From positions 1-42,772 of the forward strand of contig CAISEB010000007.1 in NCBI GenBank assembly GCA_903884235.1: a stretch of DNA of 42,772 nucleotides, in the 5' to 3' direction. Numbering within the stretch: position 1 is the first letter of the stretch; each line of letters starts with the position of its first letter. A model generated the notes under the pieces. The model was not told the DNA's origin and searched no databases. It was given only the letters and a program-made list of their open reading frames with translations. A program made the position numbers and the translations under genes. The stretch comes from an uncultured Pseudomonadota bacterium (GTDB lineage Bacteria > Pseudomonadota > Gammaproteobacteria > Steroidobacterales > Steroidobacteraceae). Of the stretch, positions 1 to 9,673 are shown one piece after another.

Positions 1-2
1 AT

Positions 3-1406
3 CTCGCCCGGCGCGAACTGTGGGCCGCACTCGCCGCGGCAGCGCACGGCGGCGCGGACCTGGGCACCCCGCGCGGGGCGGACGCGCTCCTCGCCGGCTG
101 GCTCGACCTCGCGCGCAGCGTCGGGCGGCTCGACCCGGGCAGCCCCCCGTCGCGCGAGCAGGTCGCCGGCTGGCGGAACCGCTATCCTCAGCATCCCGCA
201 TCCGCATTGTTCGCCGAGCCCATGACCGAGCGCGCCCCACCGCCCGCCGCCACGCCTGCGGCACCCCCGACGACCAAGCAGGCCACGGTGGCACCGGCCC
301 CGCAGGCCGCTGCGGCACCCGAGCCGCGCACCGCGGCGCAGGTCGCGCTGCTGGTGCCGCTGACCGGGCGCCTTGCCGAGGCCGGCGAGGCGCTGCGGGA
401 CGGCTTCATGGCCGCGTATTACCACCAGGACGAGTCCACGCGCCCGCCGCTGCGCGTCTACGACGCCGCTTCCGACCCGGTCGCGGCCTACCGGCATGCG
501 CTCGATGACGGTGCGGGCTTCGTGGTCGGGCCGCTCGGCAAGGAGAACGTGCAGGCGGTACGGTCGGTCGCCGACGGACGCGTCGGCGTGCTCGCGCTCA
601 ACGTGCTGCCGGACGGCGAAGCGGTGCCGAAGCGCTTCTACCAGTACGCGCTTGCCCCGGAAGACGAGGCCCGCCAGGTCGCCGAGCGGCTGCTGGCCGA
701 CGGCCGGCGCACCGGTGTCGCGCTGGTCCCTGCGGGGGAGTGGGGCGCGCGCGTCGTGGCAGCCTTCCAGGCCGCATTCACGGCCGGCGGCGGCCGGCTC
801 GTGACCACACAGACGTACGCGTCGACGACGACGGACTTCTCGGACGTGCTGGTGCCACTGCTCGGATTCGAGGAGAGCCAGCGACGCTTCAAGGCAATTT
901 CCGCGCTGGTGGGCGGCGGCTTGCAGTTCACGCCGCGGCGCCGGGACGACCTCGAATTCGTCTTCTTCGGCGGCCAGCCCGTGCACGGGCGACTCGTGCG
1001 CCAGCAGCTCAAGTTCTTCTATGCGGGGGACCTGCCCGTGTTCTCGGTCTCGGACGTGTTCGAACCGAACCCGACGGCGAACCAGGATCTCGAGGGCGTC
1101 GCGTTCGTCGACATGCCGTGGATGATCTCGGATGCCGCGCCGATCACGGAGCTGCGCACCAGCGTAGGAAACCTTTGGCCGGCCTCCTCCCGACGTCGCG
1201 GGCGGCTGTTCGCGATGGGGCACGACGCGTGGCTGCTCGTGGCGGCGCTGCGCCGTGGAGCACCACCGTCTGGCGCGCCGATTCCGGGGCTCAGCGGGAC
1301 GTTGTCCGTCGATGGCGCCGGCCGCGTGCACCGCGTGCTCGAGTGGTCGGCGATCGGCGCCGACGGCCTGCCGCACGCGCTCGGCGCGGCGACCAGTGAG
1401 CCCTAA
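3..1406 (+). CDS. lpoA: LppC/LpoA-family penicillin-binding protein activator (5' partial)
   Basis: This is the 3' part of an outer-membrane lipoprotein that, in characterised relatives, stimulates a bifunctional penicillin-binding protein from the periplasmic side. The frame is open from base 3, so the gene begins outside the window and its lipobox cannot be seen. The first part has the family pattern of a helical repeat region ending in a GWL.LA stretch and a W..RYP.HPA motif (about base 170-200). A proline/alanine-rich linker follows, then a periplasmic-binding-protein-like domain starting at VALLVPLTGRLAEAGEALRDGF. The ATG at 207 is internal, because clear family sequence lies upstream of it. 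The TAA stop overlaps the stop of the convergent methyltransferase gene. The usual downstream neighbours yraN and gmhA are not here. Family assignment is firm; the PBP partner is inferred. Confidence 0.85.
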   Translation, partial: LARRELWAALAAAAHGGADLGTPRGADALLAGWLDLARSVGRLDPGSPPSREQVAGWRNRYPQHPASALFAEPMTERAPPPAATPAAPPTTKQATVAPAPQAAAAPEPRTAAQVALLVPLTGRLAEAGEALRDGFMAAYYHQDESTRPPLRVYDAASDPVAAYRHALDDGAGFVVGPLGKENVQAVRSVADGRVGVLALNVLPDGEAVPKRFYQYALAPEDEARQVAERLLADGRRTGVALVPAGEWGARVVAAFQAAFTAGGGRLVTTQTYASTTTDFSDVLVPLLGFEESQRRFKAISALVGGGLQFTPRRRDDLEFVFFGGQPVHGRLVRQQLKFFYAGDLPVFSVSDVFEPNPTANQDLEGVAFVDMPWMISDAAPITELRTSVGNLWPASSRRRGRLFAMGHDAWLLVAALRRGAPPSGAPIPGLSGTLSVDGAGRVHRVLEWSAIGADGLPHALGAATSEP

Positions 1407-2026
1407 CGGGCGACGGCGCCCCGAACCTCGAATACGACGGCGAGATTGTTGGCCGGCAGGCGCTCCACGCGCGAACGCGCGAGCCCGGCCGCGGCTGCAA
1501 GCCGCGTGACGTCCTCGAGGTCCCGCACCCCCCACGCCGGATTGCGCTCCCGGAGCGACGCGTCGAACGCTTCGTTCGAGGGCGCCGTATGGCGCCCGTC
1601 CTCGCGGAACGGGCCGTACAACACGAGCACCCCGCCCGGGCGCAGCAGCAGGCCCGCGCCCGCGAACAGCGCCGTCGTCGCCGCGTGCGGCGCGATGTGG
1701 ATCATGTTGATGCAGAGGATCGCCGCGACGGACCCCAGCACCGGCCACGGCCGGTGCTGGACGTCGAGGACGATCGGCGCCCGGACGTTCGCCTGCGGCG
1801 CGGACTCGAGGCGCGCGGCGAGCACGGTGCAACCGCCGGCGCTGGCCTCGCTCGGCTGCCACTCGAGCCCCGGCAGCGCGGTCGCGAAATGCGCCACGTG
1901 CTGGCCCGTGCCCGAGGCGATCTCCAGCACAAGCCCGGATTGCGGCAGGACATCACGCAGGACGGCCAAGATCGGCGCCTTGTTGCGTTCCGCCGAGGGT
2001 GACAGCAGCAACTGGGGGGGCGTCAT
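1403..2026 (-). CDS. DUF938-family SAM-dependent methyltransferase
   Basis: The product is 207 residues and starts MTPPQLLLSPSAERNKAPIL, which is how DUF938 proteins begin. It carries a Rossmann-type SAM site, EIASGTGQHVAHFA, near residues 38-51, and later the motif CINMIHIAPH. The substrate of this family is not established. The open frame runs on upstream to base 2407, but that part is antisense-type sequence inside sspB, so the ATG at 2026 was chosen. It lies 11 nt after sspB on the same strand and is probably the last gene of the petABC-sspB transcript. Its TAG stop is nested with the TAA stop of the convergent lppC gene. Confidence 0.8.
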   Translation of the reverse strand: MTPPQLLLSPSAERNKAPILAVLRDVLPQSGLVLEIASGTGQHVAHFATALPGLEWQPSEASAGGCTVLAARLESAPQANVRAPIVLDVQHRPWPVLGSVAAILCINMIHIAPHAATTALFAGAGLLLRPGGVLVLYGPFREDGRHTAPSNEAFDASLRERNPAWGVRDLEDVTRLAAAAGLARSRVERLPANNLAVVFEVRGAVAR

Positions 2027-2037
2027 CGGACGCCGCG

Positions 2038-2466
2038 CTACTTGACGACCTTGAGCTGCGGCCGCTTCGGCGGCGGCTCGTCGGTGCCGGTCGGCTTGCC
2101 GGGACCGTCCGACGGTGGCGGCTCGCTCGGCGGCCCGCTGTCGTCGTCCGAGAAGATCATGCCCTGGCCAGTCTCCCGGGCGTAGATGCCCATCACCGCA
2201 TGGATGGGCACACGGATCTCGAACGCGACGCCTCCGAAGCGGGCGCCGAAGCCGATCCAGTCGTTCTTGAGCATCAGGCCGGAGGTGGCTTCGTAGCTCG
2301 CGTTGAGCACGATCTTGCCGTCGCGGATGTACTGGCGCGGCACGACGACACCCTCGATCGCCGCATCGATAACCAGATGCGGCGTCTGCCCGTTGTCGGT
2401 CATCCACTCATGCATCGCCCGTACCAGGTACGGGCGACGCGAGGTGAGTGGTGGCGGATTCGACAT
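2038..2466 (-). CDS. sspB: ClpXP specificity-enhancing factor SspB
   Basis: SspB is an adaptor that tethers ssrA-tagged and some other substrates to the ClpXP protease. The 142-residue protein has the expected two parts. An N-terminal substrate-binding domain starts with a TSRRPYLVRAMHEWM stretch, and a flexible Pro/Asp/Gly-rich tail ends in RPQLKVVK, which matches the C-terminal XB peptide that docks on the ClpX N-domain. It follows petC by 28 nt on the same strand. In Pseudomonas and many relatives sspA sits between petC and sspB; here there is no room for it. Identification is secure. Confidence 0.93.
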   Translation of the reverse strand: MSNPPPLTSRRPYLVRAMHEWMTDNGQTPHLVIDAAIEGVVVPRQYIRDGKIVLNASYEATSGLMLKNDWIGFGARFGGVAFEIRVPIHAVMGIYARETGQGMIFSDDDSGPPSEPPPSDGPGKPTGTDEPPPKRPQLKVVK

Positions 2467-2494
2467 GACGTTCCGGCCCGCGCCGGCGCCGGCG

Positions 2495-3232
2495 TCAGTG
2501 CACGTCCTTCCAGTATTCCTTGTTCAGGAGATACGCGAAGCCCGTGAACATGAGCAGGAACAGCGTGACCCAGACGCCGAGATCCTTGCGCTTGGCCTCG
2601 ATCGGCTCGCCGATGTACTGCAGGAAGTTCACCGTGTCACGCACGAACTCGTCGTACTGCTCGGGCGTCAGCGTGCCCTTCTGGGTGAGCTCGAACTTCT
2701 CGAACTCGCCCTTCTCCGCGCCCTCGGCCTTGAACACAGCCGTCTGCACGCCCTGCAGGTCGGCGAGCACGTGCGGCATCGCCGTGCCCTTCAGGACCGT
2801 GTTGTTGACGCCGGTCGGGCGCGACGGATCACGGTAGAAGCCGTGCAGGAACGCGTAGATGTAATCCGTGCCGCGCGAGCGCGCGATCAGCGAGAAGTCC
2901 GGCGGGAGGTTGCCGAACCACTTCTTCGCATCCTCCGCCGTCATCGCAGTCTTGATGGTGTCGGCGACCTTGTCCGACGTGAACATCAGGTTCTTCTTGA
3001 GCTCGGCCTCGGGGATGTTGAGGTCGGCCGCTAGCCGGTTGTAGCGCACGAACTTCGCCGAGTGGCAACCCGAGCAGTAGTTCATGTAGTTGCGGGCACC
3101 GCGCTGCAGCGAGGCGATGTTGCGCACGTCGTTGCCGGCCGGCGGATAGGAGCCCTCGTTGGCGGACGAGACGAGCGGCAGGGCGACTAGAAGGACGGCG
3201 GCCAGCGCCGACGCCAGCTTCTTAATGGGCAT
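2495..3232 (-). CDS. petC: Ubiquinol-cytochrome c reductase, cytochrome c1 subunit
   Basis: This is the cytochrome c1 of the bc1 complex (complex III), which passes electrons from the Rieske protein to a soluble cytochrome c on the periplasmic side. The 245-residue protein has a cleavable signal peptide (residues 1 to about 24, ending VSSA). The haem-attachment motif CSGCH is at residues 53-57, and a later GTAMPHVL segment probably supplies the axial methionine. A C-terminal membrane anchor (VTLFLLMFTGFAYLL) is followed by a short charged tail. Its start overlaps the end of petB by 11 nt, which suggests translational coupling. It is a stand-alone c1, not the cytochrome b-c1 fusion seen in some lineages. 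Confidence 0.96.
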   Translation of the reverse strand: MPIKKLASALAAVLLVALPLVSSANEGSYPPAGNDVRNIASLQRGARNYMNYCSGCHSAKFVRYNRLAADLNIPEAELKKNLMFTSDKVADTIKTAMTAEDAKKWFGNLPPDFSLIARSRGTDYIYAFLHGFYRDPSRPTGVNNTVLKGTAMPHVLADLQGVQTAVFKAEGAEKGEFEKFELTQKGTLTPEQYDEFVRDTVNFLQYIGEPIEAKRKDLGVWVTLFLLMFTGFAYLLNKEYWKDVH

Positions 3233-4484
3233 GGTAGGTCACCCTCTCCGGAACGGGCTTCGTGCTGTCGATCTTCGAGTACCACGGCATCAGCAGGAAA
3301 AACGCGAAGTACACGGCCGTGAACACCCGGCTGGCCAGCAGCAGGACGGGCGACGGCGGCTTCATGCCGCAGTACGCGAGCACGACGAACGAGACGACGA
3401 ACAGCGCGAGCGCCACCTTGGTGATCGCACCCTTGTAGCGGATCGACTTGACCGGCGAGCGGTCGAGCCACGGCAGGAAGAACAGCAGCGCGATCGCACC
3501 GAACATCACGATGACGCCCCACACCTGGGTACCGGCAAAGGAAGGAACGGCGCGCAGCATCGCGTAGAACGGCGTGAAGTACCACACCGGGGCGATGTGC
3601 GGGGGCGTCTGCATCGGGTTCGCCTGGTCGAAGTTCGGGGCCTCGAGGAACATCCCGCCGAAGGTCGGCGCGAAGAACACGATGCCGCAGAACACCAGCA
3701 GGAACATGCCGAGGCCGAAGATGTCCTTCACCGTCATGTACGGGTGGAACGGGATGCCGTCGACCGGATGGCCGTCCGGACCCTTGTTCTTCTTGATCTC
3801 GATGCCGTCAGGGTTGTTCGAGCCCACCTCGTGCAGCGCGAGGATGTGCGCGACGACCAGGAACACCAGGATCAGCGGGATCGCGATGACATGCAGCGCG
3901 AAGAACCGGTTCAGCGTGATGTCCGAGATGTAGTAGTCGCCCTTGATCCACTCGCTGAGCGAATCGCCGATCACCGGGATCGTGCCGAACAGAGAGACGA
4001 TCACCTGCGCGCCCCAGTAGGACATGTTGCCCCACGGCAGCAGGTAGCCCATGAAGGCTTCCGCCATCAGGCACAGGTAGATCAGCATGCCGAAGATCCA
4101 CAGCAGCTCGCGCGGCGAACGGTACGACCCGTACATCAGTGCGCGGAACATGTGCAGGTAGACGACGATGAAGAACGCGGACGCGCCGGTCGAGTGCAGG
4201 TAGCGGATCAGCCAGCCCCACTCCACGTCGCGCATGATGTACTCGACCGAGGCGAACGCCTCGGCCGCGGCCGGCTTGTAGTTCATCGTCAGGAAGATGC
4301 CCGTGACCAGCTGGATCACGAGCACGACGAGGCTCAACGAGCCGAACAAGTACCAGTAATTGAAGTTCTTGGGCGCGTAGTACTCGGTGACGTGCTCCTT
4401 GAGCATCTTGTCGAGCGGCAGTCGCGCGTTGATCCAGCCCCACAGGCCCTTGGCCTGGCTGGTGCCGTAACTCTCAGTCCCCAT
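3222..4484 (-). CDS. petB: Ubiquinol-cytochrome c reductase, cytochrome b subunit
   Basis: This is the membrane core of complex III, carrying the two b-type haems and the Qo and Qi quinone sites. The 420-residue product has about eight to nine hydrophobic helices. Haem-ligand histidine pairs appear in segments such as IRYLHSTGASAFF and ...VYLHMFRA, and again in the paired LHVIAIP/VVAHILALH region. The Qo-site motif appears as the PxW-like LP WGNMSYWGA region. The ATG at 4484 was chosen because a good ribosome-binding site (AAGGAGCC) lies about 8 nt upstream and the protein then starts at the usual cytochrome b N-terminus; the frame open further upstream overlaps petA. It lies 28 nt after petA and overlaps petC by 11 nt. 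Confidence 0.95.
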   Translation of the reverse strand: MGTESYGTSQAKGLWGWINARLPLDKMLKEHVTEYYAPKNFNYWYLFGSLSLVVLVIQLVTGIFLTMNYKPAAAEAFASVEYIMRDVEWGWLIRYLHSTGASAFFIVVYLHMFRALMYGSYRSPRELLWIFGMLIYLCLMAEAFMGYLLPWGNMSYWGAQVIVSLFGTIPVIGDSLSEWIKGDYYISDITLNRFFALHVIAIPLILVFLVVAHILALHEVGSNNPDGIEIKKNKGPDGHPVDGIPFHPYMTVKDIFGLGMFLLVFCGIVFFAPTFGGMFLEAPNFDQANPMQTPPHIAPVWYFTPFYAMLRAVPSFAGTQVWGVIVMFGAIALLFFLPWLDRSPVKSIRYKGAITKVALALFVVSFVVLAYCGMKPPSPVLLLASRVFTAVYFAFFLLMPWYSKIDSTKPVPERVTYHAH

Positions 4485-4512
4485 TTTTATAGGCTCCTTG
4501 GCGCCGCGCCGC

Positions 4513-5106
4513 TCAGGCGGGCTGCGTGCTGTCGGCGCCGACCAGGATGCGGCCGTCGCTGACGAACGAGTACGGCGGCACCGCCAGGTTCGAAGGCGCG
4601 GGCACGCCCTTGAACACGCGGCCGGACAGGTCGAACTTCGAACCGTGGCAGGGGCAGTAGAAGCCGCCCGGCCAGTCGGCGGACACCGTGACGTCGGCCG
4701 CCTCGAACTTCGGCAGCGGCGAGCAGCCGAGGTGCGTGCAGACGCCGAGCACGACGAGGTACTCGGGCTTGATCGCGCGCGCCTCGTTCTTCGCGTAGGC
4801 GGGCTGCACGGAGCCATCCGACGCGGGATCCGCGAGGAACGGCACCGCGGCCTCGAGTTGCTTGAGCATCGCCGGCGTGCGGCGAACGACCCAGACGGGC
4901 TTGCCGCGCCACTCGACCTTCAGCATCGAGCCGGGCTCGAGCTTGCTCACGTCGATCTCGATCGGTGCGCCCATCGCCTTCGCGCGCGCACTCGGCTTCC
5001 AGCTCGCAAGGAACGGCGTCGCGACGAATACCACGCCGATTCCGCCAGTGAGTGCCGTTGCCGCGGTGAGAAGGCGACGTCGGCCCTGATCAACCTCTTC
5101 GCTCAT
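4513..5106 (-). CDS. petA: Ubiquinol-cytochrome c reductase, Rieske iron-sulfur subunit
   Basis: The 197-residue protein is the high-potential [2Fe-2S] subunit of the bc1 complex. It has a twin-arginine-like N-terminus (RRRLL at 9-13) merged with a membrane anchor (residues about 14-34). The C-terminal Rieske fold carries both cluster motifs: CTHLGC at 123-128 and CPCHGS at 151-156. By family knowledge Cys123, His125, Cys151 and His154 bind the cluster, and Cys128 and Cys153 form the disulphide. It is the first gene of the leftward petABC-sspB-DUF938 run. A TATAAT hexamer 116-121 nt upstream of the start (5222-5227) is the best promoter candidate. Confidence 0.96.
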   Translation of the reverse strand: MSEEVDQGRRRLLTAATALTGGIGVVFVATPFLASWKPSARAKAMGAPIEIDVSKLEPGSMLKVEWRGKPVWVVRRTPAMLKQLEAAVPFLADPASDGSVQPAYAKNEARAIKPEYLVVLGVCTHLGCSPLPKFEAADVTVSADWPGGFYCPCHGSKFDLSGRVFKGVPAPSNLAVPPYSFVSDGRILVGADSTQPA

Positions 5107-5214
5107 GAACTACCCCTGTGGACACCCGATCGATGCTCCGCACACTGACGTCCCCCGGCCACACGAGACACGCGCAACCGCGCGCGCTGACTGGAGGTTT
5201 CGCGGATTCGAGGG

Positions 5215-5237
5215 ATTGCGCATTATACACATTGCGC
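5215..5237 (-). promoter_or_regulatory. Candidate petABC promoter with flanking direct repeat
   Basis: On the minus strand the hexamer TATAAT (5222-5227) is a perfect -10 element, giving petA a leader of roughly 110 nt. No good -35 box is visible, so an activator may be needed. The heptamer ATTGCGC occurs twice on the plus strand (5215-5221 and 5231-5237), in direct orientation 16 nt apart, bracketing the -10. This could be an operator, but no known binding motif was recognised. The rest of the 5107-5289 intergenic stretch shows nothing else clear. Confidence 0.4.
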
Positions 5238-5289
5238 TGCGGCACGCAGCCGCCAGCACAGCCGCCCACCTCCTGCACAGGAAGACCCC

Positions 5290-6519
5290 GTGTCGCGCCT
5301 CACCCGCCTCGTCCGGTTTCTGTCGCCATGGATCGCGCTCGGCCTCGCCGGCGCCCTGATCGCCGTGGTCCTGCGCCCCTCCCTGCTGCCGGGGCGCACC
5401 GAACTCGCCCCCTCGTCGGGGGCCGGCGAGACGGTCCCCGCGCGGCGCGGCGCGGCCGTTCCGGCCCTCACGGGCAGCGGCCCGTCGGTCGCCGCGACGC
5501 TGGTGTCGGACCCGGCGGTCCCCGGCATCCCCGACGCTCCCGTCGCCCGCGGCGGCGCGCCCGCCAGCTACGCCGACGCGATCGCGCGCGTGGCGCCGGC
5601 GGTCGTCAATATCTCGACCCGACGCACCATCGTGGAGCGTCGCCCGCTGGACCTCGCCTCGCTGTTCGACCCGAATGCATCCCCGGTGCGCCGGCGCGAG
5701 GAGCTGAGCCGCGGCTCGGGCGTGATCCTGGACAGCGCCGGGCACGTCGCGACGAACTTCCACGTCGTGCGCGGCGTGGAGGAGATCCGCGTACAGCTGG
5801 TCGACGGGCGCTCCGCCAAGGCACGCTTGGTCGGCACCGACCCCGAGACGGACCTGGCGATCCTGCAGGTGTCGCTCGATCACCTGCCCGTGATGCCGCT
5901 CGGGCGCTCGGACCGGCTGCGCGTCGGCGACGTGGTGCTCGCGATCGGCTTCCCGTTGAACCTCGGCCAGACCGTGACGCAGGGCATCTGCAGCGCGACG
6001 GGGCGCTCGCAGCTCGGGCTCGCGATGCTCGAGAACTTCATCCAGACCGACGCGGCGATCAACCCGGGCAACTCGGGCGGCGCGCTCGTGTCCGCCAACG
6101 GCGAGCTGGTCGGGATCAACACGGCCATCCTCAGCCACGAGAACGGCGCGGAGGGCATCGGCTTCGCGATCCCGGTCAACCTCGTGCGCGGGGTCGCGGA
6201 GGAGATCGAGGCCCGTGGCCGGGTCAGCCGCGGCTGGTCGGGCCTCGCGGTCGACGAACCGGCCGATGTCGACGGCCAGCCACTGCCCGGCGTCGAGGTG
6301 CTCGGCATGCACCCGGACGGCCCCGGCCGGAAGGCCGGGCTGCACCCGGGCGACGTGCTGACCGCGCTCGACGGCAAGGAGATCGCCAATCCGCAGGATT
6401 TCCTCGGCCAGGTCGCCCGCAAGAAGCCCGGCAGCACCGTGCACCTGAAGGGCCTGCGCCCCGGACGGGGCGCATTCGAGACCGACATGCCGGTGGCGGA
6501 GCGCCCACCGGTCCGCTGA
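5290..6519 (+). CDS. degS: DegS/AlgW-type periplasmic serine protease (HtrA family, single PDZ)
   Basis: This is a trypsin-like envelope-stress protease. The N-terminal membrane anchor (residues about 13-33) is followed by a long Pro/Gly/Ala linker. The protease domain has its catalytic triad at His158 (TNFHVV), Asp188 (ETDLAILQV) and Ser262 (NPGNSGGAL). A single PDZ domain occupies about residues 300-400. One PDZ and an uncleaved anchor fit DegS/AlgW, which cut the anti-sigma factor RseA/MucA, better than the two-PDZ DegP/DegQ. At 409 residues it is somewhat longer than typical DegS because of the linker. The start is a GTG at 5290. It is convergent with murA with only 3 nt between the stops. 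The RseA target is not in the window, so the role is by family. Confidence 0.88.
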   Translation: MSRLTRLVRFLSPWIALGLAGALIAVVLRPSLLPGRTELAPSSGAGETVPARRGAAVPALTGSGPSVAATLVSDPAVPGIPDAPVARGGAPASYADAIARVAPAVVNISTRRTIVERRPLDLASLFDPNASPVRRREELSRGSGVILDSAGHVATNFHVVRGVEEIRVQLVDGRSAKARLVGTDPETDLAILQVSLDHLPVMPLGRSDRLRVGDVVLAIGFPLNLGQTVTQGICSATGRSQLGLAMLENFIQTDAAINPGNSGGALVSANGELVGINTAILSHENGAEGIGFAIPVNLVRGVAEEIEARGRVSRGWSGLAVDEPADVDGQPLPGVEVLGMHPDGPGRKAGLHPGDVLTALDGKEIANPQDFLGQVARKKPGSTVHLKGLRPGRGAFETDMPVAERPPVR

Positions 6520-6522
6520 CCC

Positions 6523-8038
<1,516 letters not shown>

Positions 8039-8149
8039 GGACGGGCGGCTCGGGCAGGGCGCCAGACGCGCCGAGCGCGAGTGTAGTGAATCGCTCCGGG
8101 CGCGAACAGCGCCGTCGCCACCGGGACCCGCCGGGGTCGCGGGTAAATT

Positions 8150-8157
8150 GCTATGAT
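8150..8157 (+). promoter_or_regulatory. Extended -10 promoter candidate for the kds-lpt-rpoN operon
   Basis: TGCTATGAT is an extended -10 element (TGn followed by TATGAT at 8152-8157), 30 nt upstream of the kdsD ATG. The -35 position has no recognisable hexamer, which is acceptable for extended -10 promoters. It is the only convincing promoter-like sequence in the 148-nt gap between divergent ibaG and kdsD. Confidence 0.45.
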
Positions 8158-8186
8158 GGACGCACCCTTACAGACGAGATCCGCGC

Positions 8187-9191
8187 ATGGCAACGCCGGC
8201 GCAGCCCGCCCCCGCACCGCTGTCCGACGCTGAGCTGGTCCAGCTCGGCCGCACCGCCCTGTCGATCGAGGCCGACGCGGTCACCTCGCTCGCAGCCCGG
8301 CTCGGGCCGGATTTCGCGCGCGCCTGTCGCGCCTGCCTCGGCTGCCGTGGCCGCGTGGTCGTGATCGGCATGGGCAAGTCGGGGCACATCGGCAACAAGA
8401 TCGCCGCGACCCTCGCCAGCACCGGCACGCCCGCGTTCTTCGTCCACCCGGCCGAGGCGGTGCACGGCGACCTCGGCATGATCACGCGCGACGACCTCGT
8501 GATCGCGCTGTCGAACTCCGGCGAGACCAGCGAGGTGCTGGCGCTGATCCCGCTGCTGCGCCGCCTCGGCGTGCCGATGGTCGCACTGACCGGCAACCCG
8601 GCCTCGACGCTCGCCCGTGCCGCGGAAGTGCACCTCGACGTCAGCGTGCCGGCGGAAGCCTGCCCGCTCAACCTCGCACCCACCGCGAGCACGACCGCGA
8701 CGCTCGCGATGGGCGACGCGCTCGCCGTCGCGCTGCTGCGGCTGCGTGGCTTCACCGAGGAGGACTTCGCACGTTCGCACCCCGGCGGCGCTCTGGGTCG
8801 GCGACTGCTGCTGCATGTGGAGGACGTGATGCATGCGGGCGCCGACGTACCCCGCGTCGGGCCCCAGGCCACCGTCTCGGCGGGGCTCCTCGAGATGAGC
8901 CGCAAGGGCCTCGGCATGACGAGCATCGTCGATGCGGACGGCCGACTGCTTGGCGTGTTCACGGACGGCGACCTGCGTCGCGCGCTCGATCGGCGCATCG
9001 ACGTGCACGAGACGCCGATGAGCGCGGTGATGACCACGCCATGCCGCTCGATCGGCCCGCGCGAACTCGCGGTCGACGCCGTGCTGGTGATGGAAAAGCA
9101 GCGCATCACGGCGCTGGTCGTCGTCGATGCGGCTGGCACCGTGGTCGGCGCCCTCAACGTCCACGACCTGTTGCGCGCGGGGGTCATGTGA
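8187..9191 (+). CDS. kdsD: D-arabinose 5-phosphate isomerase
   Basis: KdsD converts ribulose 5-phosphate to arabinose 5-phosphate, the first step of Kdo synthesis for lipopolysaccharide. The 334-residue protein has an N-terminal SIS sugar-isomerase domain (about 45-190) and a C-terminal pair of CBS domains (about 215-330). The SIS part contains VVVIGMGKSGHIGNKIAATL, the phosphosugar loop ALSNSGETSEVL, and the conserved PTASTTATLAMGDALAV. It is the first gene of a tightly packed operon, and its stop overlaps the kdsC start by 4 nt. Confidence 0.95.
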   Translation: MATPAQPAPAPLSDAELVQLGRTALSIEADAVTSLAARLGPDFARACRACLGCRGRVVVIGMGKSGHIGNKIAATLASTGTPAFFVHPAEAVHGDLGMITRDDLVIALSNSGETSEVLALIPLLRRLGVPMVALTGNPASTLARAAEVHLDVSVPAEACPLNLAPTASTTATLAMGDALAVALLRLRGFTEEDFARSHPGGALGRRLLLHVEDVMHAGADVPRVGPQATVSAGLLEMSRKGLGMTSIVDADGRLLGVFTDGDLRRALDRRIDVHETPMSAVMTTPCRSIGPRELAVDAVLVMEKQRITALVVVDAAGTVVGALNVHDLLRAGVM

Positions 9192-9673
9192 ACACGGCGA
9201 TCCTGCCGGGCATCCGCCTGCTGGTGCTCGACGTCGACGGCGTGCTCACAGACGGGCGGCTGTGGTTCGGGCCCGATGGCGAGCTCATGAAGGCCTTCCA
9301 CGTCCGCGACGGGGTCGGCATCAAGGCCGTGCTCGGCGCCGGCATCGACGTCGCCATCATCTCCGGCCGACGCTCGCCGGCGGTCGAGCGTCGCGCGCTC
9401 GAGCTCGGCATCCGGCATGTGCGCCAGGGCTGCGAGAACAAGGCCCAGGCGCTCAGGGACCTGCTCGCGGAACTCGGCGGCGCCGCGGACGCGACCGCCT
9501 GCGTCGTCGACGACACGCCGGACCTGCCGATGATGGCGCTGGTCGCGCTGCCGGTGGCCGTCGCGGATGCCCACCCGGACGTGATCGCGGCGGCGGGCTT
9601 CGTCACCACCCGGCCAGGCGGCGCGGGCGCCGTCCGTGAAGTCTGCGACCTGCTGATCGACGGGCGCGCGTGA
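9188..9673 (+). CDS. kdsC: 3-deoxy-D-manno-octulosonate 8-phosphate phosphatase
   Basis: KdsC dephosphorylates Kdo-8-phosphate to Kdo. It is a small C0-type HAD phosphatase of 161 residues. The nucleophile motif is LDVDGVLTDG (Asp15 and Asp17), the second motif is ISGRRSPAVERR, and the acidic motif DDTPDLPMM carries the metal-binding aspartates. The open frame continues upstream into kdsD; the GTG at 9188 is preferred because it sits in a GTGA overlap with the kdsD stop and gives the normal N-terminus. It overlaps lptC by 4 nt. Confidence 0.94.
   Translation: MNTAILPGIRLLVLDVDGVLTDGRLWFGPDGELMKAFHVRDGVGIKAVLGAGIDVAIISGRRSPAVERRALELGIRHVRQGCENKAQALRDLLAELGGAADATACVVDDTPDLPMMALVALPVAVADAHPDVIAAAGFVTTRPGGAGAVREVCDLLIDGRA

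Noticed and set aside
3159-4562. 467-codon plus-strand frame opposite petB
   Set aside because: Shadow of cytochrome b, whose membrane helices and haem ligands are unambiguous.
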